DNA from: Lucinisca nassula
Lineage: Eukaryota > Mollusca > Bivalvia > Lucinida > Lucinidae
DNA length: 64,000 bases
Reading direction: 5' to 3'
NCBI GenBank assembly: GCA_963580285.1
Contig: CAUZLF010000216.1
Coordinates: 1-64,000 of the forward strand
Shown here: positions 21,477 to 33,734 of the stretch, piece by piece
How positions within the stretch are numbered: position 1 is the first letter of the stretch
How the letters are laid out: each line of letters starts with the position of its first letter
Notes under the pieces: generated by a model
Told to the model about the DNA's origin: nothing
Database searches by the model: none
Seen by the model: only the letters and a program-made list of their open reading frames with translations
Made by a program: the position numbers and the translations under genes

Positions 21477-23884
21477 TTAGCTTGCCCATCGTGCGTGCGT
21501 GCGTCCGTGCGTGCTTAAACAATTTCTTCAAATGACATCTCCTCCTAAACCACCGATCGGATTTTGACCAAACTTCACAGGAATGATCCTTAGGTGGTCC
21601 CCTTTCAAAGTTGTTCAAATGGTTCCGGTCCGTTGCACATATAGGTCACAGGAGCCAAAAATAGATTTTTTTTCACAGAAAACTTAAAAAATCTTCTCTG
21701 AAACCGCAAGGCCCAGGTCTTTGATATTTGGTATGAAGCTTCATCTAGTGGACCCCTACCAAGATTTTTCAAATTATAGTGCTGGGGCCAAAAATGCCCC
21801 CGCCCCGGGGCCCTTTGGTTTTACATGGGCTTATATAGGGAAAATCTTTAAAAATCTTCTTCTCTGAAACCCCAAGGCCTAGGTCTTTCATATTTGGTAT
21901 GAAGCTTCATCTAGTGGACCCCTACCAAGATTGTTCAAATTATAGTGCTGGGGCCAAAAATGCCCCCACCCCGGGACCCTTTGGTTTTAGATAGGCTTAT
22001 ATATGGAAAATCTTTAAAAATCTTCTTCTCTGAAACCGCAAGGCCCAGGTCTTTGATATTTGATATGAAGCTTCATCTAGTGGACCCCTACCAAGATTGT
22101 TCAAATGATAGTGCTGGGGCCAAAAATGCCCCCGCCCCAGGGCCCTTTGGTTTTACATGGGCTTATATTGGGAAAATCTTTAAAAATCTTCTTCTCTGAA
22201 ACTGCAAGGCCCCGGTCTTTGCTATTTGGTATGAAGCTTTATCTAGTGGACCACTACCAAGATTGTTCAAATTATAGTACTGGGGCCAAAAATGCCCCCG
22301 CCCCGGGGCCCTTTGGTTTTACATGGGCTTATATAGGGAAAATTTTTAAAAAATCTTCTTCTCTGAAACCACAAGGCCTAGGTCTTTGATATATTTGGTA
22401 TGAAGCTTCAGCTAGCGGACCTTTACCAAGATTGTTCAAATTATAGCCTTGAGACAAAAATGCCCCCGCCTCGTGGCCCTTTGGTTTTACATAGACGTAT
22501 ATAGGGAAAATCTTTAAAAATCTTCTTCTCTGAAACCCCAAGGCCTAGGTCTTTGATATTTGGTATGAAGCTTCATCTAGTGGACCCCTACCAAGATTGT
22601 TCAAATTATAGTGCTGGGGCCAAAAATGCCCCCGCCCCGGGGCCCTTTGGTTTTAGATAGGCTTATATATGGAAAATCTTTAAAAATCTTCTTCTCTGAA
22701 ACCGCAAGGCCCAGGTCTTTGATATTTGATATGAAGCTTCATCTAGTGGACCCCTACCAAGATTGTTCAAATTATAGTGCTGGGACTAAAAATGCCCCCG
22801 CCCCAGGGCCCTTTGGTTTTACATGGGCTTATATTGGGAAAATCTTTAAAAATCTTCTTTTCTGAAACTGCAAGGCCCCGGTCTTTGCTATTTGGTATGA
22901 AGCTTTATCTAGTGGACCACTACCAAGATTGTTCAAATTATAGTGCCGGGGCCAATAATGCCCCCGCCCCGGGGCCCTTTGGTTTTACATGGGCTTATAT
23001 AGGGAAAATCTTTAAAAATCTTCTTCTCTGAAACCACAAGGCCTAGGTCTTTGATATTTGGTATGAAGCTTCAGCTAGCGGACCTTTACCAAGATTGTTC
23101 AAATTATAGCCCTGAGACAAAAATGCCCCCACCTCGTTGCCCTTTGGTTTTACATAGACTTATATAGGGAAAATCTTGAAAAATTCTTTGATTTTTGGTA
23201 TGAAGCTTCAGCTAGTGGACCTCTACCAAGATTGTTCAAACTATAGCCCTGAGACAAAAATGCCCCCGCCTCGTGGCCCTTTGGTTTTACATAGACCTAT
23301 ATAGGGAAAATCTTCAAAAATCTTCTTCTGTGAAACCACAAGGCCTAGGTCTTTGATATTTGGTGTGAAATTTCTTCTAGTGGACCTCTATCAAGATTGT
23401 TCAAATTATAGCCCTTGGGCCAAAAATGCCCCCACCCCGAGACCCTTTGGTTTTACATAGACTTATACAGGGAAATCTTTGAAAATCTTCTTCTCTGAAA
23501 CAGCAAGGCCCAGGCCTTTGATATTTGGTGTGAAGCTTCATCTAGTGGACCTCTATCAAGATTGTTTAAATTATAGCCCTGAGGCCAAAAATGCCCCTGC
23601 CCCAGGGCCATTTGGTTTTACATAGGCTTATGTAAGGAATATCTTCTTCTCTGAAACCGCAAGGCCCAGGTCTTTGATATTTGGTGTGTAGCTTCATCTA
23701 GTGGACCTTTGCCTAGATTGTTCAAATTATAGCCTTTGTTGATATTTGGTATGAAGCTTCACCTTTTTAGACCTCCCTCAACATTATGCACATTATAACC
23801 CTGGGGTCAATAATGGCCCTCCCCGGAGCCCACTTGTTACTCTATGGATCAGGTGAGCCATCAAGGGCCATCATGGCCCTCTTG
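21477..23884 (+). mobile_element. HEL-5a, 166-bp-unit Helentron-like element (5' hairpin damaged)
   Basis: The 5' end is TTAGCTTGCCCATCGTGCG, lacking the usual hairpin. About 13 core units follow (CTTCTTCTCTGAAACC marker). A four-unit block of about 666 bp at 21860-22500 recurs at 22525-23165. The end is GGATCAGGTGAGCCATC, GGGCCATCATGGCCC and CTTG. Confidence 0.8.
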
Positions 23885-24474
23885 TTAGCTCACCGTCACG
23901 TAGTGACGAGGTGAGCTTTTGGGATCACTTTTCGTCCGTCGTCCGTCGTGTGTCCGTCCGTGCGTCCGTAAACAATTCTTTAAACGACATCTCCTCCTAA
24001 ACCACTGATCGGATTTTGACCAAACTTCACAGGAATGATCCTTAGGTGGTCCCCTTTCAAAGTTGTTCAAATGGTTCCGGTCCGTTGCACATCTAGGTCA
24101 TAGGAGCCAAAAACAGATTTTTTTCACCAAAAACTTAAAAAATCTTCTTCTCTGAAACCACAAGGCCCAGGTCTTTGATATTTGGTATGAAGCTTCATCT
24201 GGTGGACCCCTACCTAGATTGTTCAAATTATAGTGCTGGGGCCCAAAAATGCCCCCGCTCCGGGGCCCTTTGGTTTTATTTGGGCTTATATAGGGAAAAT
24301 CTTTAAAAATCTTCTTCTCTGAAACCATAAGGCCCAGGTCTTTGATATTTGGTATGAAGCTTCATCTAGTGGACCCCTACCAAGATTGTTCAAATTATAG
24401 TTCTTCTCTGAAACCGTAAGGCCCATGTCTTTGATATTTGGTATGAAGCTTCATCCCACGGCCATGGTCCTTCT

Positions 24475-24517
<43 letters not shown>

Positions 24518-25537
24518 GGCCCTTTGGTTTTAAATGGGCTTATATAGGGGAAATCTTTAAAAATCTTCTTCTCTGAAACCGCAAGGCCCAGGTCCTTGCT
24601 ATTTGGTATGAAGCTTCATCTAGTGGACTCCTACCAAGATTGTTCAAATTATAGTTCTTCTCTGAAACCGTAAGGCCCATGTCTTTGATATTTGGTATGA
24701 AGCTTCATCCCACGGCCATGGTCCTTCTTCCCCCCCCCCCCCCCCGGGCCCTTTGGTTTTAAATGGGCTTATATAGGGGAAATCTTTAAAAATCTTCTTC
24801 TCTGAAACCGCAAGGCCCAGGTCCTTGCTATTTGGTATGAAGCTTCATCTAGTGGACTCCTACCAAGATTGTTCAAATTATAGTGCTTGGGCTAAAAATG
24901 CCACCGCCCCGGGGCCCTATGGTTTTACATGGGCTTATATGGGGAAAATCTTTAAAAATCTTCTTCTCGGAAACCCCAAGGGCCAGGTCTTTGCTATTTG
25001 GTATGAAGCTTCATCTAGTGGACCCCTACCAAGATTGTTCAAATTATAGTGCTAAGGCCAAGACTGCCCCCGACCTGGGGCCCTTTGGTTTTACATAGAC
25101 TTATATAGAGATATTCCTTAAAAATCTTCTTCTGAAACAGCAAGGCCATGGTCTTTGATATTTGGTGTGAAGCTTCCTCTAGTGGACCTCTATCAAGATG
25201 GTTTAAATTATAGCCCTGAGGCCAAAAATGCCCCCCCCCCCCCTGGAGCCATTTGGTTTTATATAGGCTTATGTAGGGAATATCTTTAATAAAAATCTTC
25301 TTCTCTGAAACCGCAAGGCCCAGGTCTTTGATATTTGGTAAGTAGCATATCTAGTGGACCTTTGCCAAGATTGTTCAAATTATAGCCTTTGTTGATATTT
25401 GGTATGAAGCTTCACCTTTTTAGACATCTCTGAACATTATGCACATTATAGCCCTAGGTTTAATAATGGCCCTCCCCGGGTCCCACTTGTTACTCTATGG
25501 ATCAGGTGAGCGATCCAGGGCCATCATGGCCCTCTTG
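23885..25537 (+). mobile_element. HEL-5b, 166-bp-unit element with two long C-runs
   Basis: It has the complete 5' hairpin AGCTCACC-GTCAC-GTA-GTGAC-GAGGTGAGCT. Its core has a foreign insert ending in 40 C's at 24476-24515, and a duplicate with 16 C's at 24730-24745. The 3' end is GGGCCATCATGGCCCTCTTG. Confidence 0.8.
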
Positions 25538-27882
25538 TTAGCTCACCGTCACGTAGTGACGAGGTGAGCTTTTGGGATCACTTTTTGTCCGTCGTCCGTC
25601 GTGCGTGCGTGCGTCCGTGCGTCAGTGCGTCCGTGCGTGCGTAAACAATTTCTTTAAACGACATCTCCTCCAAAACCACTGATCGGATTTTGATCAAACT
25701 TCACAGGAATGATGCCTAGGTGGTCCCCTTTCAAAGTTGTTCAAATGGTTCCGGTCCGTTGCACATGTAGGTTACAGGAGCCAAAAACAGATTTTTTTCA
25801 CCAAAAACTTAAAAAATCTTCTTCTCTGAAACCACAAGGCCCAGGTCTTTGATATTCGGTATGAAGCTTCATCTAGTGGACCCCTACCAAGATTGTTCAA
25901 ATTATAGTGCTGGGGCCAAAAATGCCCCCGCCCTGGGGCCCTTTGGTTTTACATAGGCTTATATAGGGAAAATCTTTAAAAATCTTCTTCTCTGAAACCA
26001 CAAGGCCCAGGTCTTTGATATTTGGTATGAAGCTTCATCTAGTGAACCCCTACCAAGATTGTTCAAATTATAGTGCTGGGGCCAAAAATGCCCCCGCCCC
26101 GGGTCCCTTTGGTTTTACATAGGCTTATATAGGGAAAATCTTTAAAAATCTTCTTCTCTGAAACCACAAGGCCCAGGACTTTGATATTTGGTATGAAGCT
26201 TCATCTAGTGGACCCCTACCAAGATTGTTCAAATTTTAGTGCTGGAACAAATAATGCCCCCGCCACGGGGCCCTTTGGTTTTACATTGGCTTATATAGGG
26301 AAAATCTTTAAAAATCTTCTTCTCTGAAACCACAAGGCCCAGGTCTTTGATATTTGGTATGAAGCTTCATCTAGTGGACCCCTACCAAGATTGTTCAAAT
26401 TACAGTGCTGGGGCCAAAAATGCCCCCGCCCCGGGGCCCTTTGGTTTTACATAGACTTATATAGGGAAAATCTTTAAAAATCTTCTTCTCTGAAACCACA
26501 AGTCCCAGGACTTTGATATTTGGTATGAAGCTTCATCTAGTGGACCCCTACCAAGATTGTTCAAATTTTAGTGCTGGGACAAAAAATGCCCCCGCCATGG
26601 GGCCCTTTGGTTTTACATTGGCTTATATAGGGAAAATCTTTAAAAATCTTCTTCTCTGAAACCACAAGGCTCATGTCTTTGATATTTGGTATGAAGCTTC
26701 ATCTAGTGGACCCCTACCAAGATTGTTTAAATTATAGCGTTGGGGCCAAAAATGCCCCTGCCCCGGGGCCCTTTGGTTTGACATAGGCTTATATAGGGAA
26801 AATCTTTAAAAATCTTCCTCTCTGAAACCACAAGGCCCAGGACTTTGATATTTGGTATGAAGCTTCATCTAGTAGACCCCTACCAAGATTGTTCAAATTA
26901 TAGTGCTGGGGCCACAAATGCCCCCGCCCCGGGGCCCTTTGGTTTTACATAGGCTTATATAGGGAAAATCTTTAAAAATTTTCTTCTCTGAAACCACAAG
27001 GCCCAGGACTTTGATATTTCGTATGAAGCTTCATCTAGTGGACCCCTACCAAGATTGTTCAAATTTTAGTGCTGGGACAAAAAATGCCCCCGCCGCAGGG
27101 CCCTTTGGTTTTACATTGGCTTATATAGGGAAAATCTTTAAAAATCTTCTTCTCTGAAACCACAAGGCTCAGGTCTTTGATATTTGGTATGAAGCTTCAT
27201 CTAGTGGACCCTTTCCAAGATTGTTCAAATGATAGTGCTGGGGCCAAAAATGCCCCCGCCCCGGGGCCCTTTGGTTTTACATAGGCTTATATAGGGAAAA
27301 TCTTTAAAAATCTTCTTCTCTGAAACCACAAGGCCCAGGACTTTGATATTTGGTATGAAGCTTCATCTAGTAGACCCCTACCAAGATTGTTCAAATTATA
27401 GTGCTGGGACAAAAAATGCCCGCGCCACGGGGCCCTTTGGTTTTACATTGGCTTATATAGGGAAAATCTTTAAAAATCTTCTTCTCTGAAACCACAAGGC
27501 CCAGGTCTTTGATATTTGGTATGAAGATTCATCTAGTGGACCCCTACCAAGATTGTTCAAATTATAGTGCTGGGGCAAAAAATGCCCCCGTCCCGGGGCC
27601 CTTTGGTTTTACATAGGCTTATATAGGCAAAATCTTTCAAAAATCTTCTCTGAAACCGCTAGGCCCAGGTCTTTGATATTTGATGTGTAGCTTCATCTTG
27701 TGGACCTTTGCCAAGATTGTTCAAATTATAGCCTTTGTTGATGTTTGGTATGAAGCTTCACCTTTAAGACCTTCCTCAACATTATGTACATTAAAGCCCT
27801 GGGGCCAATAATGGCCCTCTCTGGGGCCCACTTGTTTCACTATGGATCAGGTGAGCGATCCAGGGCCATCATGGCCCTCTTG
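25538..27882 (+). mobile_element. HEL-5c, 166-bp-unit element with dimer pattern
   Basis: It has the intact 5' hairpin and a GTGCGTGCGTGCGTCCGTGC leader. Eleven or so core units start near 25828 and repeat every 165-168 bases. Units largely alternate between CCAGGTCTTTG/GGGGCCAAAAATG and CCAGGACTTTG/GGGACAAAAAATG types. The 3' hairpin and CTTG are intact. Confidence 0.82.
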
Positions 27883-30000
27883 TGTTTTATATTAGGATCA
27901 CTTTTTGCCTGTCATCCGTGCGTAAACGATTTCTTCAAACGACATCTCCACCTAAACCACTGATCGGATTTTGACCAAACTTCACAGGAATGGTCCTTAG
28001 GTGGACCCCTTTCAAAGTTGTTCAAATGGTTCTGGTCTGCTGCTTATCAAGGTCACAGAGGCCAAAAATAGATTTTTTCACCGAAAACTTAAAAAATCTT
28101 CTTCTCTGAAACCACAAGGCCCAGGTCTTTGATATTTGGTATGAAGCTTCATCTAGTGGACCCCTACCAAGATTGTTCAAATTATAGTGCTGAGGCTAAA
28201 AATGCCCCTGCCCCAGGACCCTTTGGTTATACAGGGGCTTATATAGGGAAAATATTTAAAAATCTTCTTCTCTGAAACCGCAAGGCCCAGTTATTTGATA
28301 TATGGTATGAAGCTTCATCTAGTGGACCCCTACCAAGATTGTTCAAATAATAGTGCTGGGGCCGAAAATGCCACCGCCCCGGGGCCCTTTGGTTTTACAT
28401 GGGCTTATATAGGGAAAATCTTTAAAAATCTTCTTCTCTGAAACCGCAAGGCCCAGGTCTTCGATATTTGGTAAGAAGCTTCATCTAGTGGACCCCTACC
28501 AAGATTGTTCAAATTATAGTGCTGGGGCCAAAAATGCCCCCGCCCTGGGGCCCTTTGGTTTTACATGGGCTTATATGGGGAAAATCTTTAAAAATCTTCT
28601 TCTCTGAAACCGCAAGGCCCAGGTCTTCGATATTTGGTAAGAAGCTTCATCTAGTGGACCCCTACCAAGATTGTCCAAATTATAGTGCTGGGGCTAAAAA
28701 TGCCCCCGCTCCGGGGCCCTTTGGTTTTACATGGGCTTATATAGGAAAACTCTTTAAAAATCTTCTTCTCTGAAACCGCAAGGCCCAGGTCCATGCTATT
28801 TGGTAAGAAGCTTCATCTAGTGGACCCCTACCAAGATTGTTCAAATTATAGTGCTGGGGTCAAAAATGCCCCTCCGCCCCGAACCCTTTGGTTTTACATA
28901 GGCTTATTTAGGGAGAATCTTTAAAAATCTTTTTCTATGAAACCGCAAGGCCCAGGTCTTTGATATTTGGTATGAAGCTTCATCTTGTGGACAGCTACCA
29001 AGATTGTTCAAATTATAGCCGTGGGGCCAAAAATGCTCCCGCTCCGAGGCCCTTTGGTTTTACATAGACTTCTATAGGGAAAATCTTGAAAAATCTTCTT
29101 CTCTGAAACCAAAATGCCTAGGTCTTTGATATTTGGTATGAAGCTTCATCTAGTGGACCTCTACAAAGATTGTTCAAATTATAGCCCTGAGAGCAAAAAT
29201 GGCCCCGCCTCGGGCCCCTTTGGTTTTACATAGACTTATACATGTATTAGGAAAATCTTTAAAAATTATCTTCTGTGAAACCACAAGGCCTAGGTCTTTG
29301 ATATTTGGTGTGAAATTTCATCTAGTGGACCTCTATCAAGATTGTTTAAATTATAGCCCTTGGGCCAAAAATTCCCCGCCCCGACACCCTTTGGTTTTAC
29401 ATAGACTTTTATAGGGAAACTATTTTAAAATCTTCTTCTCTAAAACTGCAAGGCCCATGTCTTTGATATTTTGGTATGGAGCTTCATCTAGTGGACCTCT
29501 ACCAAAATTGTTCAAATTATAGCCCTCGGGCCACAAATGCCCCCGCCCTATGGCCCTTTGGTTTTACATAGAGATAACCTTTGAATAAACTTCTTCTCTG
29601 AAACAGCAAGGCCCAGGTCTTGGATATTTGGCGTGAAGCTACATCTAGTGGACCTCTATCAAGATTGTTTAAATTATAGCCCTGATGCCAAAAATACCCC
29701 CGCCCCTGGGCCTTTGGTTTTACATAGGCTTATGTAGGGAATATCTTTAAAAAAAAATCTTTTTCTCTGAAACCGCAAGGCCCAGGTCTTTGATATTTGG
29801 TGTGAAGCTTCATCTATTGGACCTTTGCCAAGATTGTTCAAATTATAGCCTTTGTTGATATTTGATATGAACCTTCACCTTTTTAGACCTCCGTTAACAT
29901 TATGCACATTATAGCCCTGGTGTCAATAATGGCCCTCCCCGGGGCCCACTTATTACTCTATGGATCAGGTGAGCGATCCAGGGCCATCATGGCCCTCTTG
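27883..30000 (+). mobile_element. HEL-5d, 166-bp-unit element (5' hairpin missing)
   Basis: It begins in TATTAGGATCACTTTTTGCC without the terminal hairpin. About eleven units follow, then ATCAGGTGAGCGATCC, GGGCCATCATGGCCC and CTTG. The right junction rejoins the P1 host. Confidence 0.78.
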
Positions 30001-30162
30001 TCTATAAGCCCTGTCCCACTGGTAAAGGGGTCTACTCTTAAAGGAAAGAATTTGCTCCTGAGGAGCAAATTCTTTCCTTCAAGAGTTGACCCCTATTGAC
30101 ATGGGAGATAAAAATGCTTTTGTAGGAGTTGCCTCCCCTGAAGGTGTACCCATTCCCCTTAA

Positions 30163-30900
30163 AACATCACAAGCAGAAAACCAAAAGGACAGTTTTATTC
30201 CCACAAAATTGCCAAACTGCTATCTACAATAAAAAAAGATATTCACTGTATTTTTTCTTATTTTTCAGCAAAATTAAGGCTTGATTTTATGTCAAGCCTG
30301 ATTTTTGCTGGAAAATAATATAAAAAAATTATATTGCAGGCGGCTTTAGAAGTTTCCCCAGCCCTTGGCGGGCTTCATTCTATTAGGAAGATTTGCCAAA
30401 GAAAAACCTATAATATGATACACGTATTGTAAAATATAAAAAAAGAAAGTACATGCGAACTGATTTAGAGGTTGCATGATTGTGGTCATTTGAGACAACG
30501 TAACTTTGATAAATGATCAGATAGTATGTAGATGTTATCTTGCAATATCTCGTGGTGGATATCACAGATTTTTTTTTCACTTAAGCATGTGACTAGATTT
30601 TATAAAAAAAAAAAAAAAATCAAAAGAGTGGAAATGGAATAAAGTGAAAACATGAATTCTGCTGCCTTGAGGTAACTTTCTGTTTTCTTGTGCATTTCAC
30701 CTTCATGTTTTATTTGACAGTTTTACAGATTTTTACTTCCCCTTTTACTTCCTAGTCCCAATAGTTATACAATAAATGATGTAAGATGTCAGTTGACCTG
30801 ACCTTTAGGTGATTGGATACACCTCAAGGGGAAGTAATCTTTCATAAAATGATTTGATGACTTTAATTCTCTTGCGGCTTACAGGGAGCTTATTTCATCT
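30163..30900. other. Unclassified intron stretch with a small hairpin
   Basis: 30255-30325 is an imperfect inverted repeat (TTTTTCAGCAAAATTAAGGC with AAGCCTGATTTTTGCTGGAAA). An A-run lies at 30604-30619. No gene is seen. Confidence 0.35.
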
Positions 30901-31135
30901 TTAACCCTTAAGACACCAAGAAAAACTAATCTGAATAATGTCGTCTGCTTATGTCGTATGCTGAATCTTTTTGCAAACTTTTTAAAAATATTTTTGCAAA
31001 CTGGCAAATAGTTTGGGCCCAGATCAGAGGAGCAGTCTGATCTGGGTCCACACTGTTTGCAAAAAATTACTTTTAAGGTAACCGGCAGACAGTAAGGCAG
31101 ACGGCAATTGTTGTGATATGCATTTTATGGGTTAA
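30901..31135. mobile_element. H3 TTAA MITE
   Basis: TTAACCCTTAAGACACC and TGCATTTTATGGGTTAA form the ends. The core is CAGATCAGA-GGAG-CAGTCTGATCTGGG. GTCGTCTGCTTATGTCGT is shared with the copy at 59547. Confidence 0.82.
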
Positions 31136-31179
31136 AGGAAACTCCCCATTTACAAAATGGAGCTCAGGGTAGGTAAGAG

Positions 31180-31590
31180 AAATGCAACCCCTTCCAAAAT
31201 TTTCCTATCAGTAGAGTAATTTTTCTATGTAGTCTGTATGCATTTGGGATCTGTCATTAAACTATGATTTATTCAAAACTGTATTATAATGGACAGTGTT
31301 ATAAACAGATCACATTTAGCATGCTGATTTTCCAACTGGTGAAGCGTAAAAATGAGTTTGTCCAGTGGTGAGTACCAATGGCGCAAACTTAACTTCTTTT
31401 GATCTGTAACCACACTGTTTGTTCAGGCATATCAGACTTCCTCATATCTAGATTACCCCTTAACTGTGGACTCTTCTATTGCTATATGTTGGAATATAAG
31501 GTGTGCCAGGCCTATATTTTCGTTTTGATTCTATTTGCGAAGGAAATTTCTGTTAGCAAATAGTGCAGACCCTGATCAGATGCCTGGGGA
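31180..31590. mobile_element. M3 and H4 fragments
   Basis: 31190-31305 is a right-hand M3 piece (GGGATCTGTCATTAAAC, AATGGACAGTGTTATAA). 31455-31585 is a reversed H4 half (GGACTCTTCTATTGCTATAT, CTGTTAGCAAATAGTGCAG). Confidence 0.5.
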
Positions 31591-32278
31591 TAAAAGGCTG
31601 GGGATAAAATCCCGGATGAGTTCGAAAACTGGCCAAGTCGGCCCATTTATTTTAGAGTAACATCCCTTTGATTGCTAAAAATGCCAAATTTTGACCTTGT
31701 CATCACCCTAGCCCCTTCAGTTTTGATCGGATCTTTCTGAAACTTATATGTAAGGTGGCTGGGAATAAAACCTTGGATGAGTTTGAATACTGGCCAAGTC
31801 GGCACATTTATCATAGAGTTACGTGCCTTTGATTGCTTAAAAATGCCTATTTTCGACCTTGTTAGCACTGCTGCCTCTTCAGTTTTGATTGGATCTTCAT
31901 GAAACTTACAAACAAACAAGTCAGGCAGAAAAGCTCGGAGGAGTTTGAAAACTTGTGAGGTTTGCCTAGTTGTCACAGAGTAACATCACTTTGATTGCAG
32001 CAGTTAATTGCTTATTTTTGAATTTGTAATCACCATAGCCCCATCAGTTTATATCCGATCTTCTTAGCCAGTCAGGAATAAAAGCTTGAATAAGTTTGAA
32101 AACTGGTGAGGTCAGCCTATTTATCATAGAGTTACATTCTACTTGATTTGCAGAAAATGCTTACCCTGTCATCACCATGTCCTTCCATTAATCCTTTAGT
32201 AAAGGTTGGCACTTCCTGAAACTTTGAATCTGTTAGCTCAGGTGAGCGATACAGGACCAAGCTAGCTTGGTCCTCTTG
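31591..32278 (+). mobile_element. HEL-6 Helentron-like element, 5'-truncated, about 155-bp units
   Basis: About four units carry GAGTTTGAAAACTGGCCAAG and CCTTCAGTTTTGATCGGATC. The tail is TTAGCTCAGGTGAGCGATAC, and the 3' hairpin GGACCAAG-CTAG-CTTGGTCC ends at CTTG. No 5' hairpin is present. Confidence 0.72.
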
Positions 32279-32715
32279 TTTCTGATTTTATGGAGAAAAT
32301 TAATTTTATGGGGAAAATAAAATTTTATGGAGAAAATCTGGCCTGACATTATCCAGCAGATGATTCTCATGAAACATCAAGCCTGAGTTTGTCTGAAAGA
32401 TAAAAAAGAAAAAAATGAATGTTGTCTGCTATTTTTGGCTAGGTGTTTTAAGGGTTATCTGCAAAGCCATGTGACACAAATTAAAAACAGTCTTTACAAG
32501 GAAGCGAATGGAAAAAGCAATACATCTGCTTCATAATGAGTGAAGCATGAAGGCTTGGAAAAAAAAAAATTAGTTTATCCCCAGAATTTACCTTCCTGAT
32601 ATACTTGAGCCAGCACGTGACAAAACCTACCTTAAGACATGTGCTGGTCCAAAGACTCGGATCAGTGTGTACATCAGGCCGGCCTGCTAGAGTATTCACT
32701 TATTGCTGTAAGGCT
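32279..32715. other. Unclassified; short AT repeat
   Basis: 32285-32340 has three loose copies of TTTTATGGAGAAAAT. Nothing else is recognised. Confidence 0.35.
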
Positions 32716-32816
32716 ACAGAGTGAATGAGTGAGTGTTTGAGTTTTACATCCCACCAACAGCTAAGGTCATAAGGAGAAGGGAGCTCGGTTTAAAGACTCA
32801 TCCGAAAGTCTTGTAA
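32716..32816 (-). mobile_element. SINE-B 3' body fragment
   Basis: TGAGTGTTTGAGTTTTACAT, CCCACCAACAGCTAAGG and GACTCATCCGAAAGTCTT match the SINE-B body in reverse. Confidence 0.7.
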
Positions 32817-32901
32817 AGCTACAGAAGGCTCATGCAAAAATCAAAGGTTTGTTTCACCAAATGTAGCATTCCCCTGGAAAATTGTACTTACTTTTTATGC
32901 A

Positions 32902-33126
32902 TTAACCCTTTTTGTACCAAGTGGAATCTTCCTCCCTATATATAGCACGAGTCCATTTAAAAATTTAGGGGTGTCAGGTTGTGTTTTCTTCTAAATTGAT
33001 TAAGAAAATGGCTGAATTTGCAAACAATGTAGGCCCTGATCAGACGCCGCATGTTGCGGCGTCTGATCTGGGCCTGCACTGTTTGCCAGGGTATCCTTTT
33101 AGGGTTTCTGGTACAAAATGGGTTAA
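32902..33126. mobile_element. H1 TTAA MITE
   Basis: TTAACCCTTTTTGTACC and GGTACAAAATGGGTTAA form the ends. The apex is a perfect GCCGC-ATGTT-GCGGC. Confidence 0.92.
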
Positions 33127-33159
33127 AGGTATATATGTAAAATAAGGCTTGACAAAGTT

Positions 33160-33335
33160 ATGATTCACATGAAATGTCAATTTTTTTTTCTCTTAAAAAG
33201 AGATTCACATGAAATGTCAATTTTTTTTTCTCTCATGTGAAATGTCAATTTTTTTTTTTTTTAAAAAAGAGATTCACATGAAATGTCAATTTTTTTCACA
33301 TGAAATGTCAATTTTTTTCTCTGAAAAAAATATGA
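33160..33335 (+). repeat. Minisatellite of TTCACATGAAATGTCAATTT units
   Basis: Five units of 27-40 bp share CACATGAAATGTCAATTTTT (one CATGTGAAATGTCAATTTTT), with T-runs and CTCTTAAAAAGAG spacers. Confidence 0.8.
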
Positions 33336-33344
33336 AAATCAAAG

Positions 33345-33700
33345 TACTGACAGCACTGATGGGTCGATTGTCTCAGTTTTTCAAATGCTTATATCCCTAC
33401 AGTCAATCATCACAGAGTATTCATATTTGGAAATTATGTACCTCGGAGGGTCTTCTGAGATTCCAAGAGAACACAATCCTTGGTTCATGCCGGGGGGTGG
33501 GGCAAGGTAAATACTGAGTTAAAATTTTTCAGATGCTATATCTTGAAAATCACTCATCCCAGAGCATTCATATTTAGAACTAGGTTACCTGGTACAGTCT
33601 TCTGAGATACCAAAAGAACACACCCCTGTATTTGTACCTGGGGGTGGGGCTAGGGGTCAAAATCTAGGACACCTTCAGAATATGATATATACAACAAGTT
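33345..33700 (+). repeat. Two-unit direct repeat of about 180 bp
   Basis: TTTCAAATGCTTATATCCCT to GGGGGTGGGGCAAGG and TTCAGATGCTATATCTTGAA to GGGGGTGGGGCTAGGG are diverged copies. They share CAGAGTATTCATATTTGG and GAGATTCCAAGAGAACAC. Confidence 0.6.
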
Positions 33701-33734
33701 ATAGACACAATGGTTTATACATCAGGCAACTATG

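Larger units (their letters stand above)
21426..30162. mobile_element. P1 MITE split by a four-element HEL array
   Basis: The left part is 21426-21476 (CTGCCATTTTTCAAAG to AGCTTT). The right part, 30001-30162, starts TCTATAAGCCCTGTCCCACT and ends CCCTTAA. Together they restore the arrangement of the copy at 60366-60578. The 8,524 bases between are HEL-5a to 5d. Confidence 0.85.

Noticed and set aside
21945..29414. Open frames of 60-95 codons repeated along the 166-bp arrays (GPKMPPPxGPLVLxxLIxGKSLK type)
   Set aside because: They are frame readings of a tandem DNA repeat; 166 is not a multiple of 3, so the frame rotates from unit to unit, and no start or splice context is conserved.
33160..33335. 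CRISPR-like array of 20-base repeats
   Set aside because: Eukaryotic context, T-run spacers of similar sequence and irregular spacing; it is a minisatellite.
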